Source: VRUE01 sp963730315 (GTDB lineage Bacteria; Actinomycetota; Thermoleophilia; Solirubrobacterales; 70-9). Taken from it: 64,000 nt of DNA. Under the pieces are notes generated by a model. The model was given only the letters and a program-made list of their open reading frames with translations, had not been told where the DNA came from and made no database searches. The DNA lies in NCBI GenBank assembly GCA_963730315.1, contig CAVSRD010000011.1, positions 124,001 to 188,000 on the forward strand. The letters run 5' to 3'. Every line of letters begins with the position of its first letter. The stretch's first letter is position 1. This document shows, one piece after another, positions 23,993-32,852 of the stretch. A program made the translations under genes and the position numbers.

Positions 23993-25018
23993 TTAGGGGA
24001 CGCGGGCGTCGGCAAAGGTCACCAGCCGACCGCGCTCCCCGTCCCACAGCTTCAGCCGCACCGCGCGCATGCCATCCCACAGCGAGAGGGTGGGAACGTC
24101 GTGACAGATCGGATTCTCGTCGTGTGCGCGCTGCAGGTTGTAGTTCGGGATGCGGGCACTCAGGTGATGGACATGATGGAGCCCGATGTTGCCGGTGAAG
24201 AACTGCAGGACCTTGGGCAACTTCAAGTAGGAGCTGCCCTGCAGCGCGGCGGCCGCGTAGCTCCAGTCGCTAGTGTTCTGCCAGTAGGTGTCCTCGAACT
24301 GGTGCTGGACGTAAAAGAGCCAGACGCCGGCGCTTCCCGCAAGCATCGCCGTCGGCGCCTGGACGAGCAGGTAGTCGCGCCACCCGACCAACCAGCACAG
24401 CCCGCCGATGAGCAGAAGGAGCGCGAGGTTGGTGCCGATAACGCTGCGGCGAATGCGCGGCCGCGCCGCACGCGAGGTCAGTCGCGGCTGGATCACCATC
24501 GCAAACAGCGGCCCGAGCCCGAACATCACGAGCGGATTCCGAAAGAGCCGATAGCCGAGCCGCTTGCGCCACGGCAGACCGCGATACTCGGCGACGGTCA
24601 GCGTGTGGACATCGCCAACGCCGCGCCGCTCGAGGTCGCCGGCGGTCGCGTGATGGACCGCGTGGCTGTGGCGCCAGCTGGAAAAGGGCGAGAAGACGAT
24701 CAGCCCCAGCGTCCTGCCAACCCAGGCGTTGGCGCGCTTCGACGGCAGCAGCGAGCCGTGGGCGCAGTCATGAAAGACGATGTACGTGCGCAGCAAGAAG
24801 CCGGCGGCGGGAACTGCAATGGCAAGCGTCAGCACGTAGGAGACGTCCAGCGCCAGATACATCAAGACCGAGAGCGCGACGTATGGCACGGCGGACGTCA
24901 TCAGATCCAAGAGGCTCCGCCCCAGGTGCGGCCGAGCGTAGGGAGCGAGCGCCTCGCGCCAATCGGAATGCTCCTTGGCCAAACCCGATTTGGGCGCTAT
25001 CGCCGTCGCCGCTACCAT
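23993..25018 (-). CDS. Membrane fatty-acid desaturase
   Basis: 341 residues from the ATG at 25018, which has GGGGAG 5 nt before it; an ATG-type start at 25153 would add 45 residues of Arg-rich, unlikely sequence. The three His boxes of di-iron membrane desaturases are visible: HDCAHGS, HSHAVHH and HHVHHLSARIPNYNL, separated by pairs of transmembrane helices. The box spacing and the IPNYNL tail resemble acyl-lipid delta-type desaturases. It would introduce a double bond into membrane acyl chains using O2 and an electron donor. It precedes the CFA-like methyltransferase gene. Confidence 0.9.
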   Translation of the reverse strand: MVAATAIAPKSGLAKEHSDWREALAPYARPHLGRSLLDLMTSAVPYVALSVLMYLALDVSYVLTLAIAVPAAGFLLRTYIVFHDCAHGSLLPSKRANAWVGRTLGLIVFSPFSSWRHSHAVHHATAGDLERRGVGDVHTLTVAEYRGLPWRKRLGYRLFRNPLVMFGLGPLFAMVIQPRLTSRAARPRIRRSVIGTNLALLLLIGGLCWLVGWRDYLLVQAPTAMLAGSAGVWLFYVQHQFEDTYWQNTSDWSYAAAALQGSSYLKLPKVLQFFTGNIGLHHVHHLSARIPNYNLQRAHDENPICHDVPTLSLWDGMRAVRLKLWDGERGRLVTFADARVP

Positions 25019-25153
25019 CGCGCTCCCCGCTCGCACGCGCTTCGACCGACGAGCCAGCTTGTCGGGGGGCGTGGCGCGCTGCTCACGCAGGCCACCGATA
25101 GAGCCACAGCGCCTGGTCGCCGAAAGCGACGTGTCGCTGTCGTGAATGCCCAA

Positions 25154-25417
25154 CCACCGCTCGCAGAGAGATCCTCAAACCGCCTCCAGCATACGCCGTA
25201 TTCCGTCCTCTGCGCGCTCCGGCGGGGGAAGGTACCGCTGAGCCAATTGTGCAGCCCCAGCTATGCGCCCGTCCGCCTTCTGCCGGAGATGGTGCTTCGT
25301 GCCTGTGGAGCCCAGCGCAGTTGCCCCGAGTTGGGGGCGATTTCGCTCAAATTGGTACCCGCTCCGAGGCTGCGGGACGGCATCTGCACTAGCCGGGCAC
25401 CTCGAGGGCTGATCGGC
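25154..25417. other. Non-coding spacer in the lipid cluster
   Basis: No gene is supported. With 25019-25153 it separates the desaturase from the small membrane-protein gene by about 400 nt. The desaturase-methyltransferase pair therefore probably has its own promoter here, though none is obvious. Confidence 0.4.
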
Positions 25418-25636
25418 TCAGGCGCCGGTCCCGTCCACGGGGCCGCCGGTCGCTGAGGCCGTCGGGGCCATGAAGGCACCCACGATCCACAGGATCGGAA
25501 AGAAGATCCCGAAGAAGAGCCAGCCGTGGCCGTTTCTGAGCGTCGTCAGGCCGAGCCAAAAAAGAAGGGGGTTATCCCCAGCAGATTGGTTTGACCAGGC
25601 ATTCCGGCCTCGGCCGACCCGCCCTCCGGGTCTCAC
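25418..25636 (-). CDS. Small single-span membrane protein
   Basis: 72 residues. The GTG at 25636 overlaps the stop of the FAD oxidoreductase gene as GTGA, suggesting translational coupling. The core LTTLRNGHGWLFFGIFFPIL plus WIVGAFM is one good transmembrane helix, and the ends are Gly/Pro/Thr-rich. No family is recognised; position suggests a partner of the oxidoreductase. Confidence 0.55.
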   Translation of the reverse strand: MRPGGRVGRGRNAWSNQSAGDNPLLFWLGLTTLRNGHGWLFFGIFFPILWIVGAFMAPTASATGGPVDGTGA

Positions 25637-26892
25637 CGCCAGGGCTCGACTCCCAGCCGCCTGGCCACCTCCACCGCAGAGCGGATCGCGTCCTCGTGCA
25701 GACCGTATCCGAAGTAGCTGCCGCAGTAGTAGGTGTTCTTCACGCCGTTCAGCTCCTCCAGCCGGTGGGTGGTGGCGCAGGAGTCAAAATCGAAGATCGG
25801 GGTGCGTAGCACCGTGTCCAGCTCGATCCGATCCTCCCGGATCGGGAAGTTCGGATGCTGCGAGGAGATCAGGTCGCACGTGTCCGGGACCGCAGACTCG
25901 AGCCACAGGGCCCCGTTCACCGAGGTCGAGAGGACGCCGTCGCGCCGGCGGTAGAGGAAGGTGTACGGCTGCATGAGCTCCCGCTTCGGGAACGCCGTGT
26001 AGTCCCGGTGCACCACCAGCCGGCCGTCCTTGTAGCGCCAGGCCGAGAACAGCTCCCGCTCCAGGGGTGTCGGCGCCTCGAGCAGATCCAGCACCTGGTC
26101 GGCGTTGCAGGCGAAGATCACCTTGTCAAATCCGGCCTCGCCACCGTCGGCGAACGCGATGCGGATCCCGTCGTCGTCGCGGCGCACGGCCCGAACCCGG
26201 GCATTGCGCACGATCCGGTCCCCGTAGGCCCGCGCCAGGGCGGAAACGTAGCTCCTCGTCCCGCCCGGGATGGTGCGCACAGAATAGAGCGCCTTCGGCG
26301 ACAGGACATCGCTGTGAACCGCGATCTTCTCGAAGAAGAACCTCGCCGGCCCCTCGAGCACCTCCTCGGGGCTCATCGAGGAGAGGAGGCAGAGCACGCA
26401 GATGAAGATCGTCTCCGCGTCGCCGCTAATGCGCGGAAGGAGCCGCAAGGCCTCGCGCACGGTGAGATCTCCGAAGCCTTCCTCCCTTTGGATCCTCCGG
26501 GCGGCGGCCAGCCCGCGCCACAGGTCCCAGAAAGGCCGCAGCCGCGAGGGTCGCGGGATCCGCAAGCGCTGGGCGCGAAGCCCCCGAAGGTTGGGCGTGA
26601 CGTAGATGCCCTGCTGAGTGTCGAGGTCGTGGAGGCTCATGTATCTACCGGCCGAGGAACGGGTGGCGATTCCGAGCTCGGCGAGCAGGCGAAAGAAGTG
26701 CTCGTATCCGGCGCGGCCGAACGCGGCCACCGCGATGTCGAGCTGCTGCCCGTCGGAGGCCGTGTAGGTGTAGGCGTTGCCGCCGAGGCGGGGTTCCTTC
26801 TCGAACAGCGTCAACTCGAATTCCCGTCGCAACAGGTAGCCGGCGGTGAGCCCGGCGGCCCCAGCTCCGATGACGGCGATGCGTTTGCTCAT
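25633..26892 (-). CDS. FAD-dependent amine-oxidase-type oxidoreductase, probably acting on membrane lipids
   Basis: 419 residues with IAVIGAGAAGLTAGYLL (dinucleotide-binding GxGxxG), the second FAD block EKEPRLGGNAYTY, and the C-terminal YYCGSYFGYGLHEDAIRSA that closes the flavin site. This subfamily is often found beside CFA-synthase-like and desaturase genes and is annotated in databases as a cyclopropane-fatty-acid-associated flavin protein. One related protein (UfaO) is needed for furan fatty acid formation in Rhodobacter, as I recall. Here the same three gene types lie within 4 kb on one strand. The exact chemistry is unknown. Confidence 0.85.
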   Translation of the reverse strand: MSKRIAVIGAGAAGLTAGYLLRREFELTLFEKEPRLGGNAYTYTASDGQQLDIAVAAFGRAGYEHFFRLLAELGIATRSSAGRYMSLHDLDTQQGIYVTPNLRGLRAQRLRIPRPSRLRPFWDLWRGLAAARRIQREEGFGDLTVREALRLLPRISGDAETIFICVLCLLSSMSPEEVLEGPARFFFEKIAVHSDVLSPKALYSVRTIPGGTRSYVSALARAYGDRIVRNARVRAVRRDDDGIRIAFADGGEAGFDKVIFACNADQVLDLLEAPTPLERELFSAWRYKDGRLVVHRDYTAFPKRELMQPYTFLYRRRDGVLSTSVNGALWLESAVPDTCDLISSQHPNFPIREDRIELDTVLRTPIFDFDSCATTHRLEELNGVKNTYYCGSYFGYGLHEDAIRSAVEVARRLGVEPWR

Positions 26893-26988
26893 CCAGCCCC
26901 GAGCAAGGTGCTTACGGCGGCCTGCGTCCTGAAGCGAACCCCGACACCGGCCCCGGAGGCGGACATTCCGGGCGCATTCACGATTCGG

Positions 26989-27762
26989 CTACCGAGCCGA
27001 CTCGATCTGGCCGTAGTGGCCGTCGTAGCGCATGTAGATCACGTTGCCGCAGCCGCTCGCGGCATCGGTGAAGTACATGAACCGATGGTTGAGGATGTTC
27101 ATCTCCGCTACCGCGTCCTCGAGTCTGGTCGGCCCGCTCATCCGGCTCTCCTCGTAGACGATCCCAGCGCTCTCACCCGACCAGCCGATCCCGCTCGGTC
27201 CGATAACGCCGAGTCGGCCGTCGTCGCGGTGGTACACGACGGCGTCGGCGCCAGTCTCGCGCTCGATGAACAGGTAGAAGTCGTGATCGAGGAGCTCCAT
27301 CTCCTCAACGGCCTCGGCCGGGGTGAGCGGGTCGGTGGCGAAGGTCTTGCGGCGGACTATCTCCCGCTCCTCCGGCGCTCGCGGGAAGTAGTCAGGACGA
27401 TCCGTGGCAAAGCTGGAATGCCGCCACTCGCCCGACTTGCGCTCGGTCGGACGGCGGGCCTGGTCGGTGCGACGGTCGACGAAGCTCCGCAGCTGCCGCT
27501 CGAGCCGCTGAGTGAGGCTGTTAATCGCCGCGATCGAGTCGAGGTCGGCGACCTTCGCCCGGATCATCGGGCCATTCAGGTCGATCTCGCCCTCGGCCCG
27601 GGCGGGGCGCTCGATCCGCGGGTTCGCTTCCTGGACGAGCACCACTCGAGCACTGAGGACGGGGATGTCGACGAGTCGGTCCAGCGCCCCGACCTTCTCC
27701 TCCGCGTACTCGCGCGCCTCACCCGGGACGTCGCCTCTCATCGTCACGTCTACCTGAATCAT
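26989..27762 (-). CDS. hpf: Long hibernation-promoting factor with two C-terminal dimerisation domains
   Basis: 257 residues. The N-terminal ~100 residues form an HPF/RaiA-type ribosome-binding domain (VTMRGDVPGEAREYAEEKV ...). Two consecutive sigma-54-modulation-type C-terminal domains follow: RRKTFATDPLTPAEAVEEM...FYLFIERETGADAVVYHRDD, and then RLEDAVAEMNILNHRFMYF...GCGNVIYMRYDG. One C-domain lets long HPF join ribosomes into 100S dimers; two in tandem is the arrangement seen in stress and dormancy proteins of Actinobacteria. The ATG has GGAGGG close upstream and the 33-bp element shared with the cyclase gene. Confidence 0.85.
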   Translation of the reverse strand: MIQVDVTMRGDVPGEAREYAEEKVGALDRLVDIPVLSARVVLVQEANPRIERPARAEGEIDLNGPMIRAKVADLDSIAAINSLTQRLERQLRSFVDRRTDQARRPTERKSGEWRHSSFATDRPDYFPRAPEEREIVRRKTFATDPLTPAEAVEEMELLDHDFYLFIERETGADAVVYHRDDGRLGVIGPSGIGWSGESAGIVYEESRMSGPTRLEDAVAEMNILNHRFMYFTDAASGCGNVIYMRYDGHYGQIESAR

Positions 27763-27774
27763 CCCTCCAACTAT

Positions 27775-27807
27775 CCCCGAACAGATGCCGTCCAGGCGAG
27801 TCTAGTC
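27775..27807 (-). promoter_or_regulatory. 33-bp element upstream of the HPF gene, shared with the cyclase gene
   Basis: Matches 15089-15121 at 29 of 33 positions, with the same orientation and distance to the start codon. The conserved core on the minus strand is GACTAGACTCG, a CGGCAT block and TGTTCGGGG. Confidence 0.5.
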
Positions 27808-27891
27808 ACCTCCGGGCGACTGGCGAGGGGTTGCGGGGGCACGCCGATCGCCATAGGGTGGACGCGGTCCCCCTACCAGCGGAGGGCAGCA

Positions 27892-28458
27892 ATGAATGAG
27901 GAGACCCTGTACCAGGCGGATGTGAAGGCGCTCACCTGGGGTTGGTGGTTGCTGCTCCTCGGCGGTTTGCTGAGCGTGGTGGCCGGTGTGGTGATCTTGT
28001 TCAAGCCCGGCGACAGCCTCGCGACGCTGGCCGTGATCGCCGGCATCTTCCTCCTCGTCGATGGCATTCTCGAGCTAGGCAGCTCTTTCATGCGGAGCAC
28101 GGCCAACCGCGGGATAGTCGCCCTGTTGGGGGTACTGACAGCGATCGTCGGGGTGCTGCTGATCCGTCACCCGGTTGGCGGCGTCGCCTTCGTCGCCCTG
28201 CTGATCGGGCTCTGGCTGATCGCGATCGGCGTGATCCGCTTCGCCACCGCATTCGAGGAGTACGAGCACCGCGGCTGGCACGCTTTCGCGGGGGTCTTGG
28301 AGTTGATCGCGGGCATTGTGATCGTCGTCAACCCCGACATCGGCTTCGCGACCCTGGCGATCCTGGTCGGGATCGGCTTTATCGTCAACGGGATCGGGAT
28401 GACCGCCCTTGGCTGGGGGATGCGGGGGGTCAGGCGGGAAGCCGCGGGCCCGGCCTGA
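27892..28458 (+). CDS. HdeD/DUF308-family membrane protein
   Basis: 188 residues; GGAGGG lies 5 nt before the ATG. Six hydrophobic helices form three repeated hairpins, each with a G-x(3)-L-x-G-x(5)-P pattern: GLLSVVAGVVILFKPG, VLTAIVGVLLIRHPVG and VLELIAGIVIVVNPD. The E. coli relative HdeD contributes to acid resistance, but its molecular role is not known. Divergent from the HPF gene (130 nt apart) and 20 nt upstream of the antiporter gene, so HdeD and the antiporter likely share a transcript; both fit pH or ion stress. Confidence 0.88.
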   Translation: MNEETLYQADVKALTWGWWLLLLGGLLSVVAGVVILFKPGDSLATLAVIAGIFLLVDGILELGSSFMRSTANRGIVALLGVLTAIVGVLLIRHPVGGVAFVALLIGLWLIAIGVIRFATAFEEYEHRGWHAFAGVLELIAGIVIVVNPDIGFATLAILVGIGFIVNGIGMTALGWGMRGVRREAAGPA

Positions 28459-28478
28459 AGCGCCCCCAGCGCTAATAG

Positions 28479-30354
28479 ATGATCGCGCCGTTGGACGCGG
28501 TGTTGCCGCTGGCCGCGCTCGGCGACTCCCGCACGCTGCTCGAGGGCGGCTTGATCTTGGTCCTGGCGGCGGCGGCACCGCTGGTCGCCCAGGTGCTCCG
28601 AATGCCATCCATCCTGCTGCTTCTGGCGCTGGGATTCGGGGCGGGTGCGATCGGGACGCTCGATCCCGACGCGCTGCTCGGCAACGAGGTGGTCTCCGCG
28701 ATCGTCTCGATCTCGGTCGGCGTCATCCTCTTCGACAGCGGGCTCGACTTGAGGCTCAGCGAGCTGCGAGGGGCCGTCCCCCGCGTCTACCGGCGTTTGG
28801 TGACCCTTGGGATAGCCGCTACCTGGGCGGTGGGCACGATCGCGTCCCATCTTCTGTTCGACCTCTCCTGGCAGGTGGCGCTCGTGCTTGGGGCGGTGCT
28901 CGTCGTCTCCGGCCCCACCGTGGTCGGGCCATTGCTCGACTTCATCCGTCCCTCGAAGACCGTGAGCACGGTGCTGAAGTGGGAGGGCACGCTCGCCGAC
29001 CCGCTTGGCGCGACGCTCGGAATCCTCGTATTTCAGGCGGTTCTCGCCGGCCAGGTGACCCCCGGCAGGGAGATCCTCGAGTTCCTGCTCAGCATCGGAG
29101 TCGGTGTCGGGCTGGGCCTTATCGGGGCGGCGGTCGCTCTCGTGTGGGGGCGCTGGTTTAAGCCGAACGAGTCACAGGCCGTCACCGGGATCCTGATGAT
29201 CGTCGTCTCCGCGGTGGTGGCAGCCGATCTCTTGCGTGACGACTCCGGGCTGATCACCCGGACTCGTCATCGGCATCGTCCTCGTCAACAGGCCTTTGCG
29301 GAAAATCCTGCCTCAGGGGATGATTGTCGAGTCGGCGAAGTTGGTCCGAGCCTGGCGTGACCGGATCGCCACCACCGCGACCTTCCTGATCGGAATCCTG
29401 TTCATCATCCTCTCGGCGCGGGTATCGCCTCAGGACATCGGCGATATCGGCTGGGCCTCCGTTCCCTTCGTCGCGATCCTGGTTCTCATCGCCCGGCCGC
29501 TGGCGGTCTCGCTATCGGCGCTTGGCTCAACCCTGAAAGTCAACGAGCGGGCGCTGATCGCCTGGATGGCCCCTCGCGGCATCGTCGCGGCAGCGACCTC
29601 GTCCACGTTCGCGCTCGGACTGACCGAGGCAGGGGTCGGCGGCGGGGCGGAGAAGCTGATCCCGATCACCTTCGTGGTGATCGTCGGGACGGCACTGGTC
29701 TACGGACTGTCCGGCCCGTACGTGGCTCGGGCGCTTGGCGTTTCCAGCGCCGGTTCGGGCGGAGTGCTCCTGATCGGCGACTCCGTCGTCGCGCGCGCGA
29801 TCGCACGCGCGCTACAGAACCGGGAGGTGGTCGCCGTGATCTGGGCCGGCAGCGATAGGCCCGCTGAGGCGGCCGAGGCCGACGACCTCATCGTCTTCCG
29901 CGGCGACCCCACCGCAGCCTTCAAGGCAGAGCGCCCCCCTGAGCTCGATGGCATCGAAAACGTGTTGGTGGTGACCGACGACGATGGCGTGAACGCAATG
30001 GTCGCGGCCGATCTCGCCGAGTACTACGGCAGGGCGCACGTCTATCAGCTGGCGACCGGCAAAGACGACGAATCGGGGTTCTACGTCAGGGCGCAGGTGC
30101 TGTTCGACGCCTTCGCCGCCTACGACGAGTTGGCGGCGCGCTTGGAGCAGGGAGCAACCGTCACCGGTGCGAAGGCGCAAGCGAGCGCTCACGCAGACCT
30201 TGGCGAGGGGGCGATCCCGATGTTCGTACTCGAGGCCGGAGCGGGGCTTCGGATTCTCGCCGCCGGCGATGACCCCTCCCTCTCCCCGGGAGACGAACTG
30301 ATCGGCCTTGCCCCTGCCGACAGGGCGGGGTTCAGCTCGGATCCGCCCGGCTAA
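28479..30354 (+). pseudogene. CPA1-type sodium:proton antiporter with TrkA-N-like domain, split by a frameshift
   Basis: The first frame (28479 to about 29260) encodes membrane segments through ALVLGAVLVVSGPTVVGPLL, the conserved CPA1 core, and SAVVAADLLRDDSGLIT. The second frame, one base over, resumes with LVIGIVLVNRPLRKILPQG and continues through IAWMAPRGIVAAATSSTFAL to a nucleotide-binding-like VLLIGDSVVARAIARALQ segment (about residues 425-620). Joined, the product would be about 620 residues, right for an NhaP-type exchanger with a C-terminal Rossmann regulator. The shift falls at about 29255-29270. Either an indel error or a damaged gene. Its last codons (SSDPPG) lie in sequence related to the cyclase 3' flank. 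Confidence 0.75.
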
Positions 30355-30400
30355 CTTGCCGATACCGCCAGCTCTGCCCCGATCCGCTCGGCGCCAGCGA
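30333..30400 (-). repeat. Divergent copy of the cyclase 3' end
   Basis: About 60 bases align with 11672-11738 at roughly 80% identity. On the minus strand they read GAERIGAELAVSAS and stop, like the YAERVAGELAAATG end of the cyclase. Upstream of this the similarity is lost. It is probably the trace of a paralogous cyclase gene. Confidence 0.5.
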
Positions 30401-30493
30401 TTACGCCGAGCGGATCGGGCCGTTGAAGCGCCTTCTCGGTGAGGCCGCGGTCGATGAATGCTCCAGGCAGGCACGCCTCGATCCTCATCGAGC

Positions 30494-31428
30494 TCATGCC
30501 GATGCCCCCGTCGGCGCTGACCTTGGCTGACAGCCAGCAGTCAGCTGCGACTTACCAAGGCCGGGATCGCCAACCAGCAACGTGATCTCGCCGCGTGCCG
30601 CCCTGCCGGCCCAGATCCAGCTCAGTTGACGCCGCTCGATTTCTGAGAACGGCCGAAGGGCGATCTCACCGGTTGGGGCGTCGCCCTTCTCGTAGCGGCC
30701 CATGCTTCGAGCGATCTTCCGCACCTCTTCCGGGGGGAGAGGCGGATCGCAAATCTCCTTATTCATGCCTTCGAGGAAAGCGCCGATATCAGCAACCTCG
30801 AAGCCCGCGTTTCGCAGGCGCCCGCTGATGCTGGCCAACCCATCGTTTCGCTTGCCTCTGCGAAATTGGGCGCCAGCAACTCGCGCTCGGCGCGTCTCTT
30901 TCGACTTGCTGACGATCTTCAACCACGCCTTGGGCAACTTCAGGATCGCGGCGTGTGGGTCGCTCCATTCGTAGACGCCACCCGATTCGTGAACGCTGGG
31001 CGGGGCGACCACGTATCCGTTGGCCTTCACGTCGACGCCTGGACCGATCTTCTTCACGAACCCCCGCTTGTCGCCGGGGTGCTCGAAATAGAGATGTCTC
31101 CCCCCGCCGCCGGTCCTGACTTCAAGCGTGGGCGGTAGCTCGCCATGCTGCTTGATCAGCTCGGCAAGCGTCTCATCGCCGCCGTCTCGCGGATCGATGT
31201 CAAGGACGAGCAGGCCAGAGACATCGCAGGAGACCCCGATGTTCGCCTTGGGGGTCTCGACCACCAATCCGCGACCTGACCTGCATCGGTCGTGGCGTCG
31301 TCCTTGCCTCTGCTCGTAGCCGGTCGTTTAGACCGAACGCCGAGGGGATGGACATGCCAATCCTTCTCGATGTATTGCTCGGCTGCCGCTCGAAAGCGGA
31401 AAAGGGGCTTATCTGGTTTCGCGGACAT
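30494..31428 (-). pseudogene. Primase-polymerase/helicase of a mobile element: frameshifted and truncated
   Basis: The ATG at 31428 begins a bifunctional DNA primase-polymerase N-domain (EKDWHVHPLGVRSKRPA). At about 31265 the frame shifts by one and resumes with KANIGVSCDVSGLLVLDIDP, where the Asp pair and VRTGGGGRHLYFEHP are Prim-Pol motifs. A primase C-terminal segment follows (RKIARSMGRYEKGDAP) and then an ATPase Walker A, LVGDPGLGKSQLT. Directly after it the sequence becomes unrelated and stops at 30494, so the helicase body is missing. Such genes belong to phages, integrated plasmids and islands. A dead remnant is the simplest reading. Confidence 0.75.
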
Positions 31429-31634
31429 GTGACCTCCTCTGGTCAGATGTCCCGCTCCGCCAAGTCGCCCTTAGGGCAACAAGTTGGTCGTCCTCGACGC
31501 GCCTCTTGCTAGTTGATCTGCGCGTCCAGTTCCGCAGTACGTCTGCGTGGACGTATTCGGTTGCGGTTCGGACGGTAGCACGACCTCGCCGACGTTCAAA
31601 TCATAAATTTGAAGGCCGCAATGACCGCTGGCTG
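31429..31634. other. Short non-coding spacer
   Basis: No gene seen. Contains the ribosome site of the primase gene (GGAGG) and the 3' end of the Mrr gene. Slightly AT-richer than the surroundings. Confidence 0.4.
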
Positions 31635-32669
31635 CTAGCTGGCCTCCGGATCGCGATCCACGACGTATAGACGCCGAAATGGAAGCAGCCGCTTCCACTC
31701 AGAACTGAGCTTCTCGTAATTGTCGAGCACCAAATCGACGAACTTGTTGCCGTTGACCAACCGTAGGTCTTGGCGCGTACGTCCAAGATGGACCGCGTCC
31801 TTCGAGAAGGTGCCGAGCGTGACGAACAGCCCTAGCTCGGATCCCCCTGGAGCAAGAGAACCAGTGAGCTTTTGGACCTCTGGAGCACCAATGCTGCCGA
31901 CGACGCGCTTGCACTGGACCTTGATGATCGGCGGCTCTAGGCCGAAGGGGTCTCTATGAGCAATCACGTCTACTCCCCCATCACCGCTGGCCTGGGTCAC
32001 CTGAGTCCGATACCCAAGAGCCTCCATCAGGTGGGCGACAAAGTGCTCGAACCTGGGGCCGTCGAGTTCCTTGAGCAGCGTCTCGATGACAAAGTCTCGG
32101 GTGTACTCCTCAATGCGTTCGGCGTTTGGCTCATCCTCGGCCTGTGCCGTGGCCTCGTCCGCTGACACCGCTCCCGGGGACTCGGCTGGAGACGAAGCTG
32201 GACCAGCGTCACCTTCGATGAAGTCGATGAACTCCTGGTCATGATTCTTGACCCGGAACAAGGTGACCGCCGAACCGACCTCGTAGCGAGCCCCCTTTGA
32301 GAACTCCGCTCGCGGTATCCCGGTTTTCAGCCAGTCGACCTTGCGTCGGTTCCGATGGAGCGCGGCCGAGGCGTCGTAGTAGTAGTCCCCCTTTATGCGG
32401 CCGAAGTTGAGCGTGCTGTCCGGCTTATAGGGGTAGATCACGAGGTCGCCCGGTTCCATCTCGAATCTGAACCGCAGAAAGACTCCCGCCCAAACAGGAA
32501 TGGCACCGGGCTTGGCGTCTGGGTAGGCCTCGGCTACTCGTTTCTTCAATTCGTCCTTGTCCGGGCCGATGTCGGTGAGATCGCCCATCTCGGGCCAGCC
32601 GATGCCAACGAAGCCGTTGCCAACCAAATCGAGCTCCGGGCGATCGTTATGGATGCCCCACACCGTCAT
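31635..32669 (-). CDS. Mrr-type restriction endonuclease with N-terminal EVE/PUA-like module
   Basis: 344 residues, ATG at 32669. The C-terminal half (about 190-320) is a Mrr_cat domain: FEHFVAHLMEALGYRTQVT, SGDGGVDVIAHRD and IKVQCKR, i.e. the E...GxDxGVD...QxK pattern of PD-(D/E)xK nucleases. The N-terminal 150 residues read WGIHNDRPELDLVGNGFVGI, then VFLRFRFEMEPGDLVIYPY, FGRIKGDYYYD and a W-containing strand. This resembles EVE/PUA-like modules that recognise modified bases. An acidic linker joins them. Mrr enzymes cut DNA with foreign methylation, so this should be a modification-dependent defence nuclease. No methylase gene is nearby. Divergent from a small EVE-like gene. Confidence 0.85.
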   Translation of the reverse strand: MTVWGIHNDRPELDLVGNGFVGIGWPEMGDLTDIGPDKDELKKRVAEAYPDAKPGAIPVWAGVFLRFRFEMEPGDLVIYPYKPDSTLNFGRIKGDYYYDASAALHRNRRKVDWLKTGIPRAEFSKGARYEVGSAVTLFRVKNHDQEFIDFIEGDAGPASSPAESPGAVSADEATAQAEDEPNAERIEEYTRDFVIETLLKELDGPRFEHFVAHLMEALGYRTQVTQASGDGGVDVIAHRDPFGLEPPIIKVQCKRVVGSIGAPEVQKLTGSLAPGGSELGLFVTLGTFSKDAVHLGRTRQDLRLVNGNKFVDLVLDNYEKLSSEWKRLLPFRRLYVVDRDPEAS

Positions 32670-32761
32670 GGGTCAAGCCTATTCCGACCTTCGAATTCGG
32701 CGCTGCGTCCTCAGATTTGGCTGAAGATTTGCTGAATCGTTGCTGAGCTGATTTTTTGCTC

Positions 32762-32789
32762 TTTATAAAGCCAAAAATTAGGCTATAAT
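32762..32789 (+). promoter_or_regulatory. Predicted promoter of the small EVE-like gene
   Basis: A perfect -10 TATAAT (32784-32789) lies 16 nt after a weak -35 TTTATA (32762-32767), inside a markedly AT-rich patch (about 32720-32795), unusual for this window. Confidence 0.6.
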
Positions 32790-32798
32790 CCTTTTGCT

Positions 32799-32819
32799 GC
32801 CGGTTAGCAGCCGGTTAGC
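32799..32819. repeat. 10-bp direct repeat just after the promoter
   Basis: GCCGGTTAGC occurs twice with a single A between (32799-32808 and 32810-32819), at or just past the predicted transcription start. Candidate operator for a regulator binding one face of the helix. Confidence 0.5.
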
Positions 32820-32852
32820 TGACGAAAACTCGAACCAAGGAGAGCAGCAGGA

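Noticed and set aside
25855..28458. A very long plus-strand open frame (over 860 codons) spanning several genes
   Set aside because: Only its last 188 codons are real (the HdeD gene). The rest is the complement of the FAD oxidoreductase and HPF genes, kept open by high GC; it is Arg/Pro/Gly-rich without motifs.
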